Shown: positions 26,001 through 38,119, counted from the stretch's first letter. The stretch is DNA of 64,000 nucleotides from Juglans regia (GCF_001411555.2 NC_049916.1:2418001-2482000), one strand, 5' to 3'. A program made the numbers and translations. Notes: generated by a model from the letters alone, not told the origin.

Positions 26001-29000
26001 CAGAGCAAATCCCGGTCCCATGCACCACACCCTCGGAAGTTTCCCTACATGGAACTGGTTAAATCGCTGGCTTTCACCAGGAGGTGTGGCCCCAACAGAT
26101 TGTTTGCACCCATGAGGTGTTGAACCTTGGACCTTGAATGGAGTGATACCTCAAGACCAAGGCCTTCACCATTCAGGCATCCCAGGAAACAATATAGACA
26201 ATAAACTGATATAGCCCAGGAGGCAGGTTCAACACCCAGAAGTGCTGATGGACCTAAACATGCCTGAATGCATGGCTAAAAACCTTGCAGATATGATATT
26301 CTGCAATTTCCAGCAAGATTGGTTTCAATGCCATGAAATATGCGGAATATTTCTAACTATGGAGCTCAAAATTGAAGCCATAGAGACAGAAGGGAAACAA
26401 AAAAAGAAAGCATTGTCTTAATTGTTTTCTTTCACTACAGGCGCAACCCCTGATTAAGCAAAAAAATGTATATTTTTTGGTCCCTGAGCATATTACTTGG
26501 AACCAAACCTAATTTAACTCCAAAATAAGCTTAAAAGGATTTACTTATCAAAAAAAAAAAAAGCTTAGAAGGACTCAACTACAAAAGTAGCACTGACCCC
26601 TAATATAAAACTAAAGCCCCTTCACAGTAAAACCCAACCCAGCACTGGTTTTAACTTGAATAAACCTAATTATATTAGAATCAATCAAAGAAAAGTCCCT
26701 TCATCCGCTTTTTGCATCTTAAAGTCTCTGTTCAATATTAATTGCATCAATCATGAAGACACGCAATACTTGCCTGTAGTCATATTTTCATCTCTTATAT
26801 AGGCAAACATCTAGCTGGAAGGGCATTCTATACTGCTTAAACTATTTATATTTATGGTTGTAGTAGGCCTCATGTACTTCTTTACAGCTAATATTCATCA
26901 CTATATAATGTCAATAATTGTGAAGAAAATATAATCAGTAATTGAAAAAAGAAATCATGTATATATCTTATTGTTTGTAAAAATGGCTTAAAAGATATCA
27001 GCCACTACCAAATTTAGGTATAAGATTATTTCGTAGACCCCAACTGAACAACTGATGATGCTGATATGTTATATAAGCAGAGTATAGCATGATAGCAAAG
27101 TTCAAAAGGGTAAATACAGCGTTTGAGTATCTACCCAATATCCTCGAGGAATGCCTTTTCCACAAATCTGAAAATTTCCCAGTGTGCCCTCTCCATTATT
27201 ATCTCCCTGCTTACTAGGTGACGACATGTCTAACGGGCACAAGTCATCAAAGTTCACCAGTATGTCAGCACTTCCCGTCCGGCACCTGCCATATATATCT
27301 AGATTGAAATAATGGAGGAAGAATCATGTTTGGCAGATAAAACTGGCATACTAGATTTCATCTGTACCTCCTAGAAGGATGATGAGCCACCAAAAGTTGG
27401 AGAAATTTTATTAGTGAAGCTCGGGTTTCGGATTTGATCATCTGCAACACGGGCATAAAAAAGAAGGGTAAATCTTTGGCAACCATGGGCCCAAATAAAT
27501 AAAGCCTGACCATATAAATAAAACTATACCTTGTGTTCTAAAATGATCTCAAAGGCTGTTGACGTTGCCTCCTCGACATCATACACAGCACGTGCAATCT
27601 TACAAAAGTCATGTGTTGCAGGAGTCAATATGTTTTTTATATAGAAGAAACTTTTATTTGTAATAGAACTGGGGAAATTATATCTAATGTTCTCTTAAGA
27701 ACCTGAGCAGGGTCTGATACATTTGATGAAAGATGCTCATTTTCAAATTTCTCATCATCCAAGCCAAAAGAGCTGCAAGATTATAAGCACATGAGAATGC
27801 AGTAATAAGCACAAACTCATAGCTAAAATTCACATTATAAGTTACAAAACAAAATGTTATGTGCCCACTATCATCTCCCCAGTGCTTGGTTGGTCATGTA
27901 TGATAGAACAATCAGGCACCTTCTCATAAATACTAGCACATGGACAAATTTGTTCATGAGAATTATGGTTTAGTTATTTAAAACGAATGAAATGTAATAC
28001 CATCAACAGTTATCACAAGTAAATGTATGGAGTAGTTTAGCTTAATCCAACACTTGTAGCATTTTTCCCAACAGTACATGCATAGTCCTGTTATCCATAG
28101 AGGTGATTCGATTTTTATACACTACATTTTGCTGTAGTAACCTTTTAGCATATAGCTCAGAATGAGAGAATAGTAATACATGTTCATGCATACCCTAAAC
28201 ATGGGCTTTTGATGGCAAAGAGAAGTCTGCTTAAAAGCTCAACGGCTAGAATAATAATACATGTTAATGCATACCCTACACATGGGCCTTTGATGGCAAA
28301 GAGAAGTCTGCTTGAAAGCTCAACAGAGGACTCACGAAGGCTTTTCTTTCAAGGCTAGATCATACCATTATTTGCCAAGACAGGGTCCTCCTCATGTTTT
28401 ATTGTCTCGTTAAAAATTTTTAGATCTATATTTATGTTCTGGTTCCTTTCATTTACTATTCTTTCTCACTTTTGTTTTACTTTTTTTTCTCCTAACCCGC
28501 ATAGATTAGTCCCTGCAGACTAATATATTAATTTATTGAACCTGTTACGGTTGTAATTACATTTTATCTTTTCATGATGGAAAATAATGTATTGGCAAAT
28601 GATGCAATAGTTACATTACATAGAATTACCTCCCAAAAGGAATCGAATGTATGATCCACATAATTAAATTTGATGATTTTTTATTCTTCTTCAAATAACA
28701 AAAGGATGGAGGAACATAGGCCGGGGGCGAGGAGAAAAAAACCTACTAATTTTATCTTTCTCTAATGATACTCATTTCTTATACAATCTATATGGTTGGT
28801 AGGCGTAAAATCCAAAACCTACTAAGCCATGTGGTAAAGCATAAAAATTTATATCCATAAAGAAAAATAGTAATGATTAAGCATATCAAGAATGTCTGAA
28901 CACTTTTAAGTTTTATTTAATTTTAAGTTCATCAATTGAAGGACTGGTTTTTCCATTAATTAAATCATGCATCTCAAAGGTAAAAAAGTATGAGATCTTT

Positions 29001-31534
29001 CAAAAACACGGGATATGAAAAACCATTAAAGTTACCAACATATTACATACATCACAACACTCATTGAGTAAATTCCAACATTATAACTCCTTTGAGTAAA
29101 ACATATGGTAAAATATACTGCCTTCAACTGAATACCTCATACCTGTCTGTTTGCTTGTTTATCCAATTAATCATTCGGTCAGCTGTCCGTCCATCATCAA
29201 TGAGACGTATTTCACTTTTCTCTTGTTTAGGTTCCCAACCACCCGCTACAAATTTAGCAGGAGGGCCCCAAAAGAGCATAGGATAATGAACAACAGAAAA
29301 CTTATCACAAAGTTTAGTGTTTATCTGTGCCGCCAAACAAGTGAAAGTAGGAGGACTAATCATCAAGCCATACATTAAGATTCAGGTATCATTCAAACAA
29401 GCAATAATGGAAATGCAACAACTACATGGAGAGAGGGCTAACAGAACAATGCCAAAACCCGAATGATGATAAGAACAATAAGGTGAAAAATAATATATAT
29501 GGCAAAATCTATCAATAAGGTGAATCATGGCTAAGAAATATTGATCTGAAGGGCAGCTGTCTACTTTAATTGGGTGGCCACTGCTTTAGCCCTCCATTGA
29601 GTATATAATTTCCTCCCTTAACAAACAAATCTATCAATACAAGAGAGATGCCTATCTAGAAGGAGAAAACTAGATAAGAAAATAATGAAAGTTGTCATTA
29701 AAGTCTATAGCAGCTGGCCAAAGGAGGATAGTATTGAAAAAGAAAGATTTGAGCTCCTCGAACATTCATTCAAGTCCTCAAAATCTCGGCTATTGCTTCC
29801 CTCCAAATACACCATATGAGGCAAGTAAGAACCATCTGCAAAAGTTCTTTATAATTTTGAATTTAAGTTAGACAGACATTTGATGGAGTATAACTCTTAT
29901 TCGACCAACATAAGATTGTGAAGTGGAGTTATTTTCTTCATTCTTTAACCTTTGGTACTCTACTAGGTAGGGTGGTGGTGGTGGTGAGGATAGGATCTAG
30001 TGGGTCCCATCCAAAAAAGGAGGAAGTCTGAGGACAGAACATTTTATAATGCTTTGTACCCGCCTGTACTCCTTTTCCTTGGAAAGGCATTTGGCGGAAT
30101 AAAGCTCCATCATGGGTGGCATCTTTGTTGGACAGCTCAATAGAGAAGATTCAAACTATGGATAATATGAGGAGGAGGAGAATCATAGTAATAGATTGGT
30201 AGTATATGTAAGAAGAGAGGGAACAGTTGAACCTCTGTGCTCTTAATAAATCGAATGCCTTAAAAAATCAAATAAAAATAATAATTAACCAAAATGACGA
30301 TCACATAGGTGACTTCTAGATAACTCGAGCTTTGCCACTCAAAAATAATACATAATGAGCCATACAACACATATAAGGCTTAATTTAGGTATTTCCTTTC
30401 CAATCTTCACCAATGTTATCACTTTATAGTGGGTTTCAAACTGCTGAAACAGTTCAACAACTACTAGTGGTCAGGGAAAAGGCAGTATTATGTTCATAAA
30501 TACAAAATGTACTAAAACAATGCAGGCATTAAAAAAATAAATAAATAAATAAAACTCTGAAGACAGTGATCAAGAGAGCACGGCATAAATACCTTCAGTG
30601 CACAATCTACCCTACTCATCAATATGATTCCCGGATGCACTGCATCAGGTCCATTAAATAGCCTAGCAACTTTTTCATAATGAGGCTGCACAATTTACTC
30701 TCAATCAATTTCAACTGATAAACAATATTCCTTAGGAACTATTCGTCACAAATTTTAGCACAACAGACCTTATAATTTCTGCAGGCTGGGCACCTGAAAG
30801 ACCAATCAAATTATGTTCAATTTAAAATCAAACTCTACATGAAATAAAAATATCAAATTTCAAGTTCTTCAATAAACGCAGAGAGAAAAAAAAAAGGGCA
30901 AGGTCATTTTGATAATAAACAAAAAGATAATCACTGATCTGCAGTTACATGCACCAAGAAATAGAGAGAGAAAGAAGATGTAATAGAGAGAATTAGAGAG
31001 TGGCAAAGGTTGTAAAACACGTTTTGAAAAATTAATAAAAAACGACAAAAAGTATTTGAAATTAATTTTAATACGTATTGCCAATTTCATTATGGAGATT
31101 TCAATGAAAATAACGAACTGTGAAGTAATACCTAAGAAATTGCGCAAAATAGCTTCAATGAGCTCAAATAACATGACAGTAGCTTCCTTAAAATTCAAAT
31201 ACTTCAATGCAAATGAACCCAGGGAATCTTCAAATTATAGATCTAAAATGTTATGTTAGTTAAACAATTTGCTACACGGAATACAAACAATCTTTTTCAT
31301 TTTTTTGGGTACTGACCAGTGGGCAAAAAACTCAACGACGGCAAAGGTAGCAGGGGTGTCCCCGAGGACCGAATCGAAATTCGAGGCGTTCAAATCAACG
31401 GCGTAATCGTGAGGACCACCGTTCTCGTTGTCGATCGCCCGAAGGATCGAGCGGGATCCTAGAGAAAACGAAGTAGCTCCGGAGCTCAAGGAAAGCAGGC
31501 TCAGAAGATTCAGAACCAAAAGTACCTGAGACAT
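23098..31534 (-). CDS. QSOX: Quiescin sulfhydryl oxidase (QSOX)
   Basis: Eleven exons on the minus strand join in frame to 516 aa: 31534-31317, 30793-30769, 30685-30593, 29324-29143, 27772-27703, 27598-27530, 27441-27368, 27285-27135, 25170-25130, 23812-23666 and 23578-23098. QSOX is a FAD enzyme that makes disulfides in secreted proteins and passes electrons to O2, giving H2O2. A signal peptide (1-19) precedes a thioredoxin domain with the CPAC site (C74-C77), followed by KLCDKFSVVHYPMLFWGP. The Erv/ALR FAD domain has CGLWVLLHSL, the active CEEC (344-347), LWLWSAHNKVNERL and the third CxxC, CSSC (408-411). A single membrane span (about 467-488, VPLGAALAIAVASCAF) lies near the C-terminus. Length fits plant QSOX1/2. 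An upstream in-frame ATG at 31567 would add 11 residues. Exon 2 is a 25-bp microexon carrying both CPAC cysteines. Confidence 0.94.
23960..24420 (-). mobile_element. Copia LTR fragment in QSOX intron 10
   Basis: On the minus strand, about 24075 to 24000 reads CTTCGTGGACATAGGCACTTTGCC then AAACCATGTAAATCTTGTATGTCGTGTG, the well-known tail of plant Ty1/copia LTRs. A (TA)n run (24181-24200) and GC-richer sequence (24230-24330) lie in what would be its upstream part. No second LTR or coding part is visible, so it is probably a solo LTR. The outer limits are approximate. Confidence 0.6.
25358..25820 (-). pseudogene. Unidentified coding-like fragment in QSOX intron 9
   Basis: Two stretches on the QSOX strand read like protein but do not belong to QSOX. 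The first (25820-25569) is an open frame with VPIIFPQFGKVNEILDKT, LMLEIAGRRPLDFLFS and EFRQCL. The second (25514-25358) is open in one frame with EAPEEVEIASKFDMVLLKY, GGFIIRGESVVESFIES and IVWDALKYLD, ending at a strong donor (GATA|GTAAGAT). I do not recognise the family. A TAA stands just before the second stretch in its frame, and no clean acceptor is seen, so it is more likely a captured or decayed gene piece than an alternative QSOX exon. Confidence 0.4.
25937..26177 (-). mobile_element. SINE insertion in QSOX intron 9
   Basis: A 241-bp element in minus orientation: its 3' poly(A) tail shows as a T run (25937-25954) and its 5' end lies at 26177. Near the 5' end are RNA polymerase III promoter-like boxes: an A-box-like TGGTGAAGGCCTTGG and a B box GGTTCAACACC (consensus GGTTCGANNCC). 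It is flanked by a near-perfect 13-bp target-site duplication, CATCCCGGGAAAC (25924-25936) and CATCCCAGGAAAC (26178-26190), which fixes the borders. It is tRNA-derived by its boxes. Confidence 0.88.
28171..28333. repeat. 81-bp tandem duplication in QSOX intron 4
   Basis: Two adjacent copies share AATA(G)TAATACATGTT(C/A)ATGC, ATACCCTA(A/C)ACATGGGC, TTTGATGGCAAAGAGAAG and TCTGCTT(A/G)AAAGCTCAAC, about 93 percent identical by eye. It is non-coding and recent. Confidence 0.85.
29600..29816 (-). mobile_element. L1 LINE ORF2 C-terminal fragment
   Basis: Read on the minus strand from 29816, the sequence gives TGGTGTATTTGGAGGGAAGC (WCIWREA) followed, with frameshifts, by pieces matching the plant L1 ORF2 tail pattern (…RDFEDL…ELKSFFFNTI…WPAA…). 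It lies in QSOX intron 3, antisense relative to the piece at 30038 but on the QSOX strand. It is decayed, with stops and shifts. Assignment rests on the WC(I/L)WRE…FED…ELK pattern known for the end of plant L1 reverse transcriptase proteins. Confidence 0.65.
30038..30205 (+). mobile_element. L1 LINE zf-RVT fragment, inverted relative to neighbour
   Basis: The plus-strand frame gives FYNALC, then FPWKGIWRNKAPSWVASLLD, then IEKIQTMDNMRRRRIIVIDW followed by stops. It matches the zf-RVT region of plant L1 ORF2 (…FPWK.IW..KAP..V.FF.W.AA..KI.T.DNL.KR…). Orientation is opposite to the L1 tail at 29600-29816, 220 bp away. It lies in QSOX intron 3. Confidence 0.7.
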
Positions 31535-32413
31535 GGGATTTAACCCGACTGAGAGAAAGAGAGCCAAATCCGATGCGACGAACCTGCTTCCAGCACTAAG
31601 GTTTAGTTTGGTAAGAGTTATTGAGACGAGTGTTTTGAGTTTCGGAGGTTTTGGCCTTTTCTTCCTTCGGGAAGTTCGGATAGAGAGATGGATTGGTCGA
31701 TTACCGTCTTATGGGTATGATCGCCGGTAGGAACAAATCTTGATGCTCCCGTTTTCTTGGTCATAGTTCGTAACTGTTATTACAAAAATTAAAATGGTAA
31801 TTTTTCAAAAAAAATAATAATAATAATAAAACGGTAAGGGTTCGTCAGCAAACACAAAATATCTAATAATCTTGAGTTAAAATATTTTATTATATTTTAA
31901 AAATTAAGAAAAAATTTAAATCAAAATATTATAAAATCAAAAAAATATTTGAATATAATTTTTGTTTTAAATTTTAAAAAAGTTGTATTTTTTTTTAAAT
32001 TAAAAAATTATAATGATCAAATATAAAAGTTGAATATTTAAAATTGATATGTATTTTATATTTAAGTGATATTTAAAAAGAAAATATTTAAGAATATTTG
32101 AGAACACTTATATTCTCAAACTAGTCCTAAAATACTCATTCTATTTCTAAAACATTTCTTAAATTTTAAATTTTATAGTGGAAGTTTGGTATGTTATGAG
32201 AAAACTTTTAAAAAAATATAACAAAAGCATTTTGAGTATGTATATTTGGTTCTAGTACCAACTCATGTTTTTTTCATCAACAATGATATGTACACAAAAA
32301 ATAAATGGAGTTCAAGCAATGATATAGGCAATGGATACTGTTTACTCACTATTTTTCTCCTATAAATTTTGTGGATCAATATATTGTTTTATCATATTTG
32401 TGTTGGTAGTGAT

Positions 32414-32807
32414 AGGGCTTGTTTAGAAAATGAAATGATTTCATCTTGTCTCATTTTAAAAATTCTCATAATTTCCTCTCTAAACAATATTCAAACATAA
32501 AATATATTTCAATTTCAAATTTTCAACTTTTTAATCTAATCATTATCTAATTATTATAACTTTATCAAGTTTCCAAACAAAACATAAAAAACAATACAAT
32601 TTTTTCAAATTTCAAAACAAAAATAATGTTAATAAATTATATTCAAACAATATTATAACTTTATAATATTTTTATTTAACGTTTTCTTTTGCTCTCTCAA
32701 AACTCAATAAAACTTCTTAACTCAAATTATTTAACTACTATTTTCAAACCATTTTATTACTATTTACATAATTTTCTTATATCATCTTATTATCCAAGCA
32801 TGCCTTT
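32414..32807. mobile_element. Foldback repeat family B, copy 3
   Basis: Begins AGGGCTTGTTTAGAAAATGAAATG and ends TTATCCAAGCATGCCTTTA, giving inverted 'GGC..G.TT.GA'/'TCCAAGCATGCC' ends. Internal words AAACTCAATAAAACTTCTTAACTC and TACTATTTACATAATTTTC are shared with the copy at 52874. Confidence 0.6.
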
Positions 32808-33963
32808 AGTTTATTGGTAAAACTCATTTGCATAGACTTTAAATAAGATGTGATAAATTAAGAATGTCAAGAGGACAAAACTCATTCCTCTTATTCATTT
32901 CTTTTAATTGTGTTATGTACGTGTTATCAAATTTTGCATTACGTACACGTTATCATGACGATTAGATCATAATTACTATTTTCTTTTTTTTATAAAAGAG
33001 CTCTTTTACGTACAAGTGGATTTGCAGACAAATCTGTACACCAATGTTGATGTGGATTATTTAGTCAGATGTTAATTAAAGAAAGAAAGAAAGAAAGAGA
33101 CCGTTTCATTAAAGTTTACATTTCCACCTCAGCATTGGTGCGCGTATTGGTGCGCAAATCCGCTTACAACCATATTTTTCCTTTATAAAGAGATAACTCC
33201 TCTATGCAGTTTAACATGGCCTCACCTTCCCTTTTTATCACTTACTATAAAGAAAGAATATACTAGTTAAATTATAAGTCAATATGTCGTTCTTATTGTT
33301 CCTATCTAGCATGGAAGGCCAACATGTCGTACTTATTGTTTCTATCTAGCATAGAAGGTCATGGTTAAACTATGGCTTAGTCTTCCTAGTCTTTGCCTAT
33401 CTCTGATTGAGCACCTAAAACCATATCAAGCACATGTCATAAGTCATAAGACTTGCATTTTTGCTATGAGTTCTTCTAATCGGAGCACTTACACCGCACC
33501 TGCCAGCTTGATTTTTTTTTTTTAACCTAAAACGCGTGTTTTGAAATATGAAACAACAATCTCATTTCAAAGGGTCTCGTCATTTATGTATATATGGACT
33601 ACAAATTTAGTACGAGTTCGAAAGATTGAAAGGGATTGTCTACCCTTTCTGTACGTATAGACTAAAAATTTAGGTGAAAATTGTAAAACTTTCATCTTTT
33701 CTGTAATCTTTTTGAAGGGTTTCTGTCGTGCTAGCATATAGAACCAACCAAACAATGATAGTTTCTCCTTCACCTTTGGGCTTAACAGAGATAACCCTAG
33801 ATTCAGCACCCACTGGTGAAAAGTCTTCGTCGCCACACAATGGAAATAAACCATTTTCCAACAAAGGAAAGCAACGAAATTGAGAGAGAGAGAGAAGCGA
33901 CGGAATGGGAGAACTTGAATTTAAGAAACAAATCAAATCTTAATCTATACATATCACTTGGTT

Positions 33964-34253
33964 GTAAGGCTAACATCTAAACATCCAACTCTCAAATCAC
34001 TGAACTCATCTCAACTTAAAATCTCTTTACACATGGGACCCATAACTTTTTTCAATTCAACACATCTTTACATACGGGATCCACAACTTTTTTCAACTTC
34101 CCATAAATATATATATAAACTCATTTTAACATCCAAACACATCTAAACTCATCTTAGGTGGGTCTCACAAAACTCACTTCACCAACTCAACTCACTACTA
34201 TTCATAAAGAACTCAACTCATATCAACTCAACTCAATATCCAAAAGGGGCTTA
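33964..34253. mobile_element. Foldback repeat family B, copy 4
   Basis: Contains ACATCCAAC, 'GAACTCATCTCAACTTAAAA', 'CACATGGGACCCATAACTTTTT', 'CACTACTATTCATAAAG', 'ACTCAACTCAATATCC' and ends 'CCAAAAGGGGCTTAG'. These words recur with changes in the copies at 4485 and 52874. Confidence 0.6.
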
Positions 34254-34610
34254 GTAGACCATATTTTCTATGTACACGAGTGTGTAGTGTGCTGTGGGGA
34301 ACCGACCTTTCAAATTGATTTTTCCATTATTATATCCCTAAGGAAAAATCTATTCGGTTGCCAGTTTTATTTTCCTACATTGCACACCTGATGTGGCAAA
34401 CACGGTCTGGGTGGCCAAATTACAGTTCTCAACAGAGTAGGGAAAAATAGATCCCGTGCTCGTCGTCTGAAAATTTCTAACTTCCCTCCCGTGCTCCTTT
34501 CTCTCGTCTTGACTTCCTCCTCTCTCTCTCTATCTCTTCCTTTCATGCTCCTCTTTGTAATTCTAAGGCAAAGTCGATTCTTGCAAACTCGAAACGGTGT
34601 ATAGACTAGA

Positions 34611-34727
34611 TATGCGAACTCAAGTTGACGTTGAAGAGAAACAGTGCCTGAGTCCAAATCTATGGCCACATCACGATAAGCTTTCGGCCAAATCCTGGTT
34701 TATGGTTCCCCCGTACAGTGACAGGGT
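34611..34727 (+). other. Short exon-like open frame
   Basis: ATG at 34611 opens 38 codons (MRTQVDVEEK… to VPPYSDR) that run into a good donor, AGG|GTAAGC. The composition is less AT-rich than the surroundings. I do not recognise the protein and find no following exon that continues it, so it may be a first exon of an unrecognised gene, a pseudogene piece or chance. Confidence 0.2.
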
Positions 34728-34745
34728 AAGCTAGTTTTTCTGGTG

Positions 34746-34776
<31 letters not shown>

Positions 34777-35476
34777 TGATTTTTGTTTGGTTAGGCATGA
34801 TTGTAAACTAGTGTTGTATGTAACATTTTGCATGAAGGTTGTTTTGTGTTAATTTTTGCATGAATGTTTGAATATTTTTTCTTTTTGCGACCATTAGCTG
34901 TTTGATAGAATTACTTAGATAAAAGGACATTGTGTGTGTCCAAAATTTTCAATCTTACATGGATACGAAAATATTCCCAATGATGAAATTTATGTCATTG
35001 TTCCCTAGACATAATAGCAAAAATAAAATTTTAATATTGGGCAATGCAATTTCAAAACTAAAATTTTGAAATCTTTTTTTTTTTTTTTGTAGTTGTTTGT
35101 TGATGTATTGCTACTGAATAGTTAACTACTGAATAGTGAAAGATAACTCCTACCTGAAAAAAAAAAATGAACTTTGGTTAGCAAAACTTGTAGCTTGAGC
35201 TCCTCTTCTAATTTCAAAATTTTTTAATGGTGTAGCAGTTTATGTGTGTATGCGCGCGTGTGAGAGACACAGAGAGAGAAAATGTCTGTGTAATTGTTAT
35301 TGTTGTTCTTTGGTAGTGTGAGATTGAAAATTCAATATCTAACCATAATAGCAGTGATAGATAAAATGCTACGAAAATGTGATGATACCATATGTTCCAC
35401 TGATTTTTTTTTTTTTTAGCATGGACATTTTGCTTGCTTTCACTGTCATTTAGTTTTGTTCTCATTTAGATTGCCT

Positions 35477-35887
35477 ATGACATCGAGTCAATTATCATCA
35501 TGTGTAGTTGATGTGCTTCTAACGAATCCACCAATTTGTTGGTGTGGTTTGAAAATACTACTAAAGACCTCCTAAACTAACAAAAATCTTGAAAGAAAAT
35601 TTTATGTGTGTCCGAAGTATAACACAGTAAATTGCTTTTGAATTTGTCATATTTAACATTTAAAATTCTTAAATTGTATGCAGTGATAAGTAAGATGTCA
35701 ATTCTTCATATGGACATATATAGTTCAATTGGTAGAAGAGAAAATTCGGACAAGAGAGAATGTAGTTCGAAAGAGGGAAGATGATGTATTGTTGCACAAA
35801 TATGAAGTTCATAAAGAAAAAGATCTAATAGAGGGAGAGAATGGTCTTTACAAGCAAGATGAAGAACTTGGAAAGCGGATCGTATAA
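35477..35887 (+). pseudogene. GRF-type zinc finger gene, degraded
   Basis: From an ATG at 35477 one frame reads MTSSQLSSCVV…, then NPPICWCGLKILLKTS, a TAA stop (35573-35575), then TNKNLERKFYVCPKYN. This is the GRF zinc finger (C-x-CG…TSxTxxNxGRRFxxCPxY). The stop falls exactly where the conserved Trp (TGG) is expected, and the usual GRR reads LER. A second block (35696-35887) continues CQFFIW and a charged, coiled-coil-like tail (VEEKIRTREN…VRKRED…LLHKYEVHKEKD) to a TAA, as in plant GRF proteins where a short Cys/His segment and a coiled coil follow the finger. GRF fingers bind nucleic acid. The stop and missing residues make function unlikely. Confidence 0.8.
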
Positions 35888-36416
35888 AATAGATGTGTGT
35901 TTGTACTGATAGTTATCTACTGTAGTAGTTTTTGGTTGGTTCAGACTATAAATATATGGCAATACTGTTTATTGTAAATAGATGGTTTGGACCATAATTA
36001 TAATGTTATATTCTGTATGAATATCATTATGGATATTTATGGTAATAGATGTTAAATTTATGATTTGTGAGATGACTGATAATGGTAGTGGATCATTCTA
36101 GGATAATATTATACATATCGAAAACAAGGAAAAACAACATTTATATAATATTTTACTGAATCTTTTAACGAAATCAACATGCTACACAATTTCATCTCCA
36201 TAAATTCACAACAAACAATCATCTTCACAACTTCTCCACAATTTCATCCCACAACATTTGTGAGATCTAAAAAAATATGGATTTGTGTGAGTTGACAGTA
36301 CTATAATTGTGAGCAATCTCAACAATGGTCTAATCAGTCGTGTGATGCACCTCTAACATTCTTTAACTTTTAGAACTATCACGCACAATTGATTAATCAC
36401 TTACAGGTTAGGGAGT

Positions 36417-36900
36417 CTTTTCAGATCCTCTCAACTCCTATGAATTACTTGACAGATAGTAGACCATGGTTGGTGGATGTTGCAATTAGGCACGGTGTTA
36501 GAAAGATTGAAATGCATGTACGAAACAAGATTTTAAAAAAATAATAAAAGACATTTACCTAGATAGGCTCTTGAAATCATCTCGACTCCTCCGGATTACA
36601 CGACGAAAGGTAGATCATAGTTGGTCCAAGAGATGGCATAGTTGGTGGATGCTGTAATTAGGTGCGGTGTTAGAAAGATTCGATTGCACATACGAAAAAA
36701 TATTTTTAAAAAATAAAGGCATATACCTGGATAGGCTTTTGAAATTGTCACAACTCTTTCGGATTACTCGACGGAGAGTAGAACATAGTTAGTCCAAACT
36801 GTGGCATAGTTGGTGGGTGTTGCAAGTAGGCATGGTATTAGAAATACTCAAATGCACATATGAAAAAATATTTTTAAAAAATAAAAGGCATCTACCTCAA
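36417..36900. repeat. Three-copy tandem repeat, period about 155-165 bp
   Basis: Copies begin near 36417, 36572 and 36738. Each has (G/A)AACTC(C/T)T..GGATTAC-type, CGA..GAGTAGA.CATAGTTGGT, GTTGGTGGATG(T/C)TG, AATTAGG.(A/G)CGGTGTTAGAAAGAT and A(A)ATGCACATACGAAAAAATATTTTTAAAAAATAAA. Copy 2 and 3 contain an extra GTCCAA…GTGGCATA segment. Non-coding as far as I can see. Confidence 0.8.
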
Positions 36901-38119
36901 TGGTACGTATATGAATTTGGATATGTATTTAGAGGCATCATAAATGGCAGGTTGTATGGTTATTCGAGATCTTAATGTTCCTATAATACAAAAATAATCA
37001 ATGCATTAAGTAAATGGAAATACGAGATACAACGACATATCCAAATGACCAATGTGTATCATAACTGGGTCGGTAAAATCGATGTAGAAGCCTAGGTGGC
37101 CTTCCATCTTCCTCTTTGCCCATCACGTTATTTTAATTGGGCCGATGAAACCAATGTAGAAGGTTTAGTGCACTCTAATGCTCAATTTCTTTCATTTTTT
37201 ATACAAACTCTTTATTTTGTCTCACGTTAGGTATAAACAATTTTCCTTGAGCATCATAATAATGTCCAAAATAGCAACCAACTACAACCAACCACCATAG
37301 ATCCAAAAAACCAAAAAAATTAACAACCAACCACAAATCCAACAAACCAATAAAAAAACACATCAAAAAACAACACAAAAACAAAAAACAAAAACACATT
37401 ATTTTGTATCAACACCCATGAGCTACCCATGTTATCATTCAGCTACTAAATCACCACTTACAATGTCAAAGTCGACCAAGTTTCTATAATTAATATAATT
37501 ATGTTTTTTCCTTTAATAATTACCTTTAATATAATTTCAAGAAGTTTGTAAGTCACAAAAAAATAAAATTAGATAGAAAATTAGAGGGGGTGACAACAAT
37601 CTCTTCCCTTTAACTTTGTTGAAAATTCAGCTAGGTATAGAAAAGAAGACATACTTATGCAAAAGAGTTGAAGACAACCAAAAACACATCCAAAGTTCTG
37701 ATTATGGAAAATGCTACTATCAACGTCTATGAACAAAGGTAGAGGGAGAGAAGTCGAACACAGTATGAACTGGATCAATTGAGGCTTTTAGTTAGTCGTT
37801 TTTCTCAACGGCCCTAGACGATGGCGGAAGTAGAAGATGCACGTGAGATTGGCGGAGGAGAGAATGCGGGCGGAGGGTTGAAATGCTGGGGGTGGATTGA
37901 AATAGAGTTCAGATAGGATAGAAAAAATTTAAAAATTTTTGAAATAGAGTTCAATTGGCAAAACACACGTATTTAGTTTAGGTTAGCAGTAAAAAAAATA
38001 TATAAAAAAAAAAACCTCAGCAGGCGCTATGTAGAAATAAAAGGATGTAGCTGAGGAGAAGAACTCGTATGCCTAGATATCGAGTTATTTTTTAGTTAAG
38101 TTTGTTTTAGATGTAGATG

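Larger units (their letters stand above)
31535..34600. other. Intergenic interval upstream of QSOX
   Basis: No confident gene. The first 200 bp (31535-31740) are GC-richer and should contain the QSOX 5' UTR and promoter. The rest is AT-rich, with foldback family B copies (32414-32807 and 33964-34253), a (GAAA)n run near 33078-33098 and a 41-bp direct duplication (about 33283-33355: TCTAGCAT(G/A)GAAGG). Minus-strand frames at 33567-33936 lack a recognisable protein signature. Confidence 0.5.

Noticed and set aside
33567..33936. Two overlapping minus-strand frames (95 and 88 codons)
   Set aside because: Different frames of the same strand, no family match, no neighbouring exons, and next to a foldback repeat.
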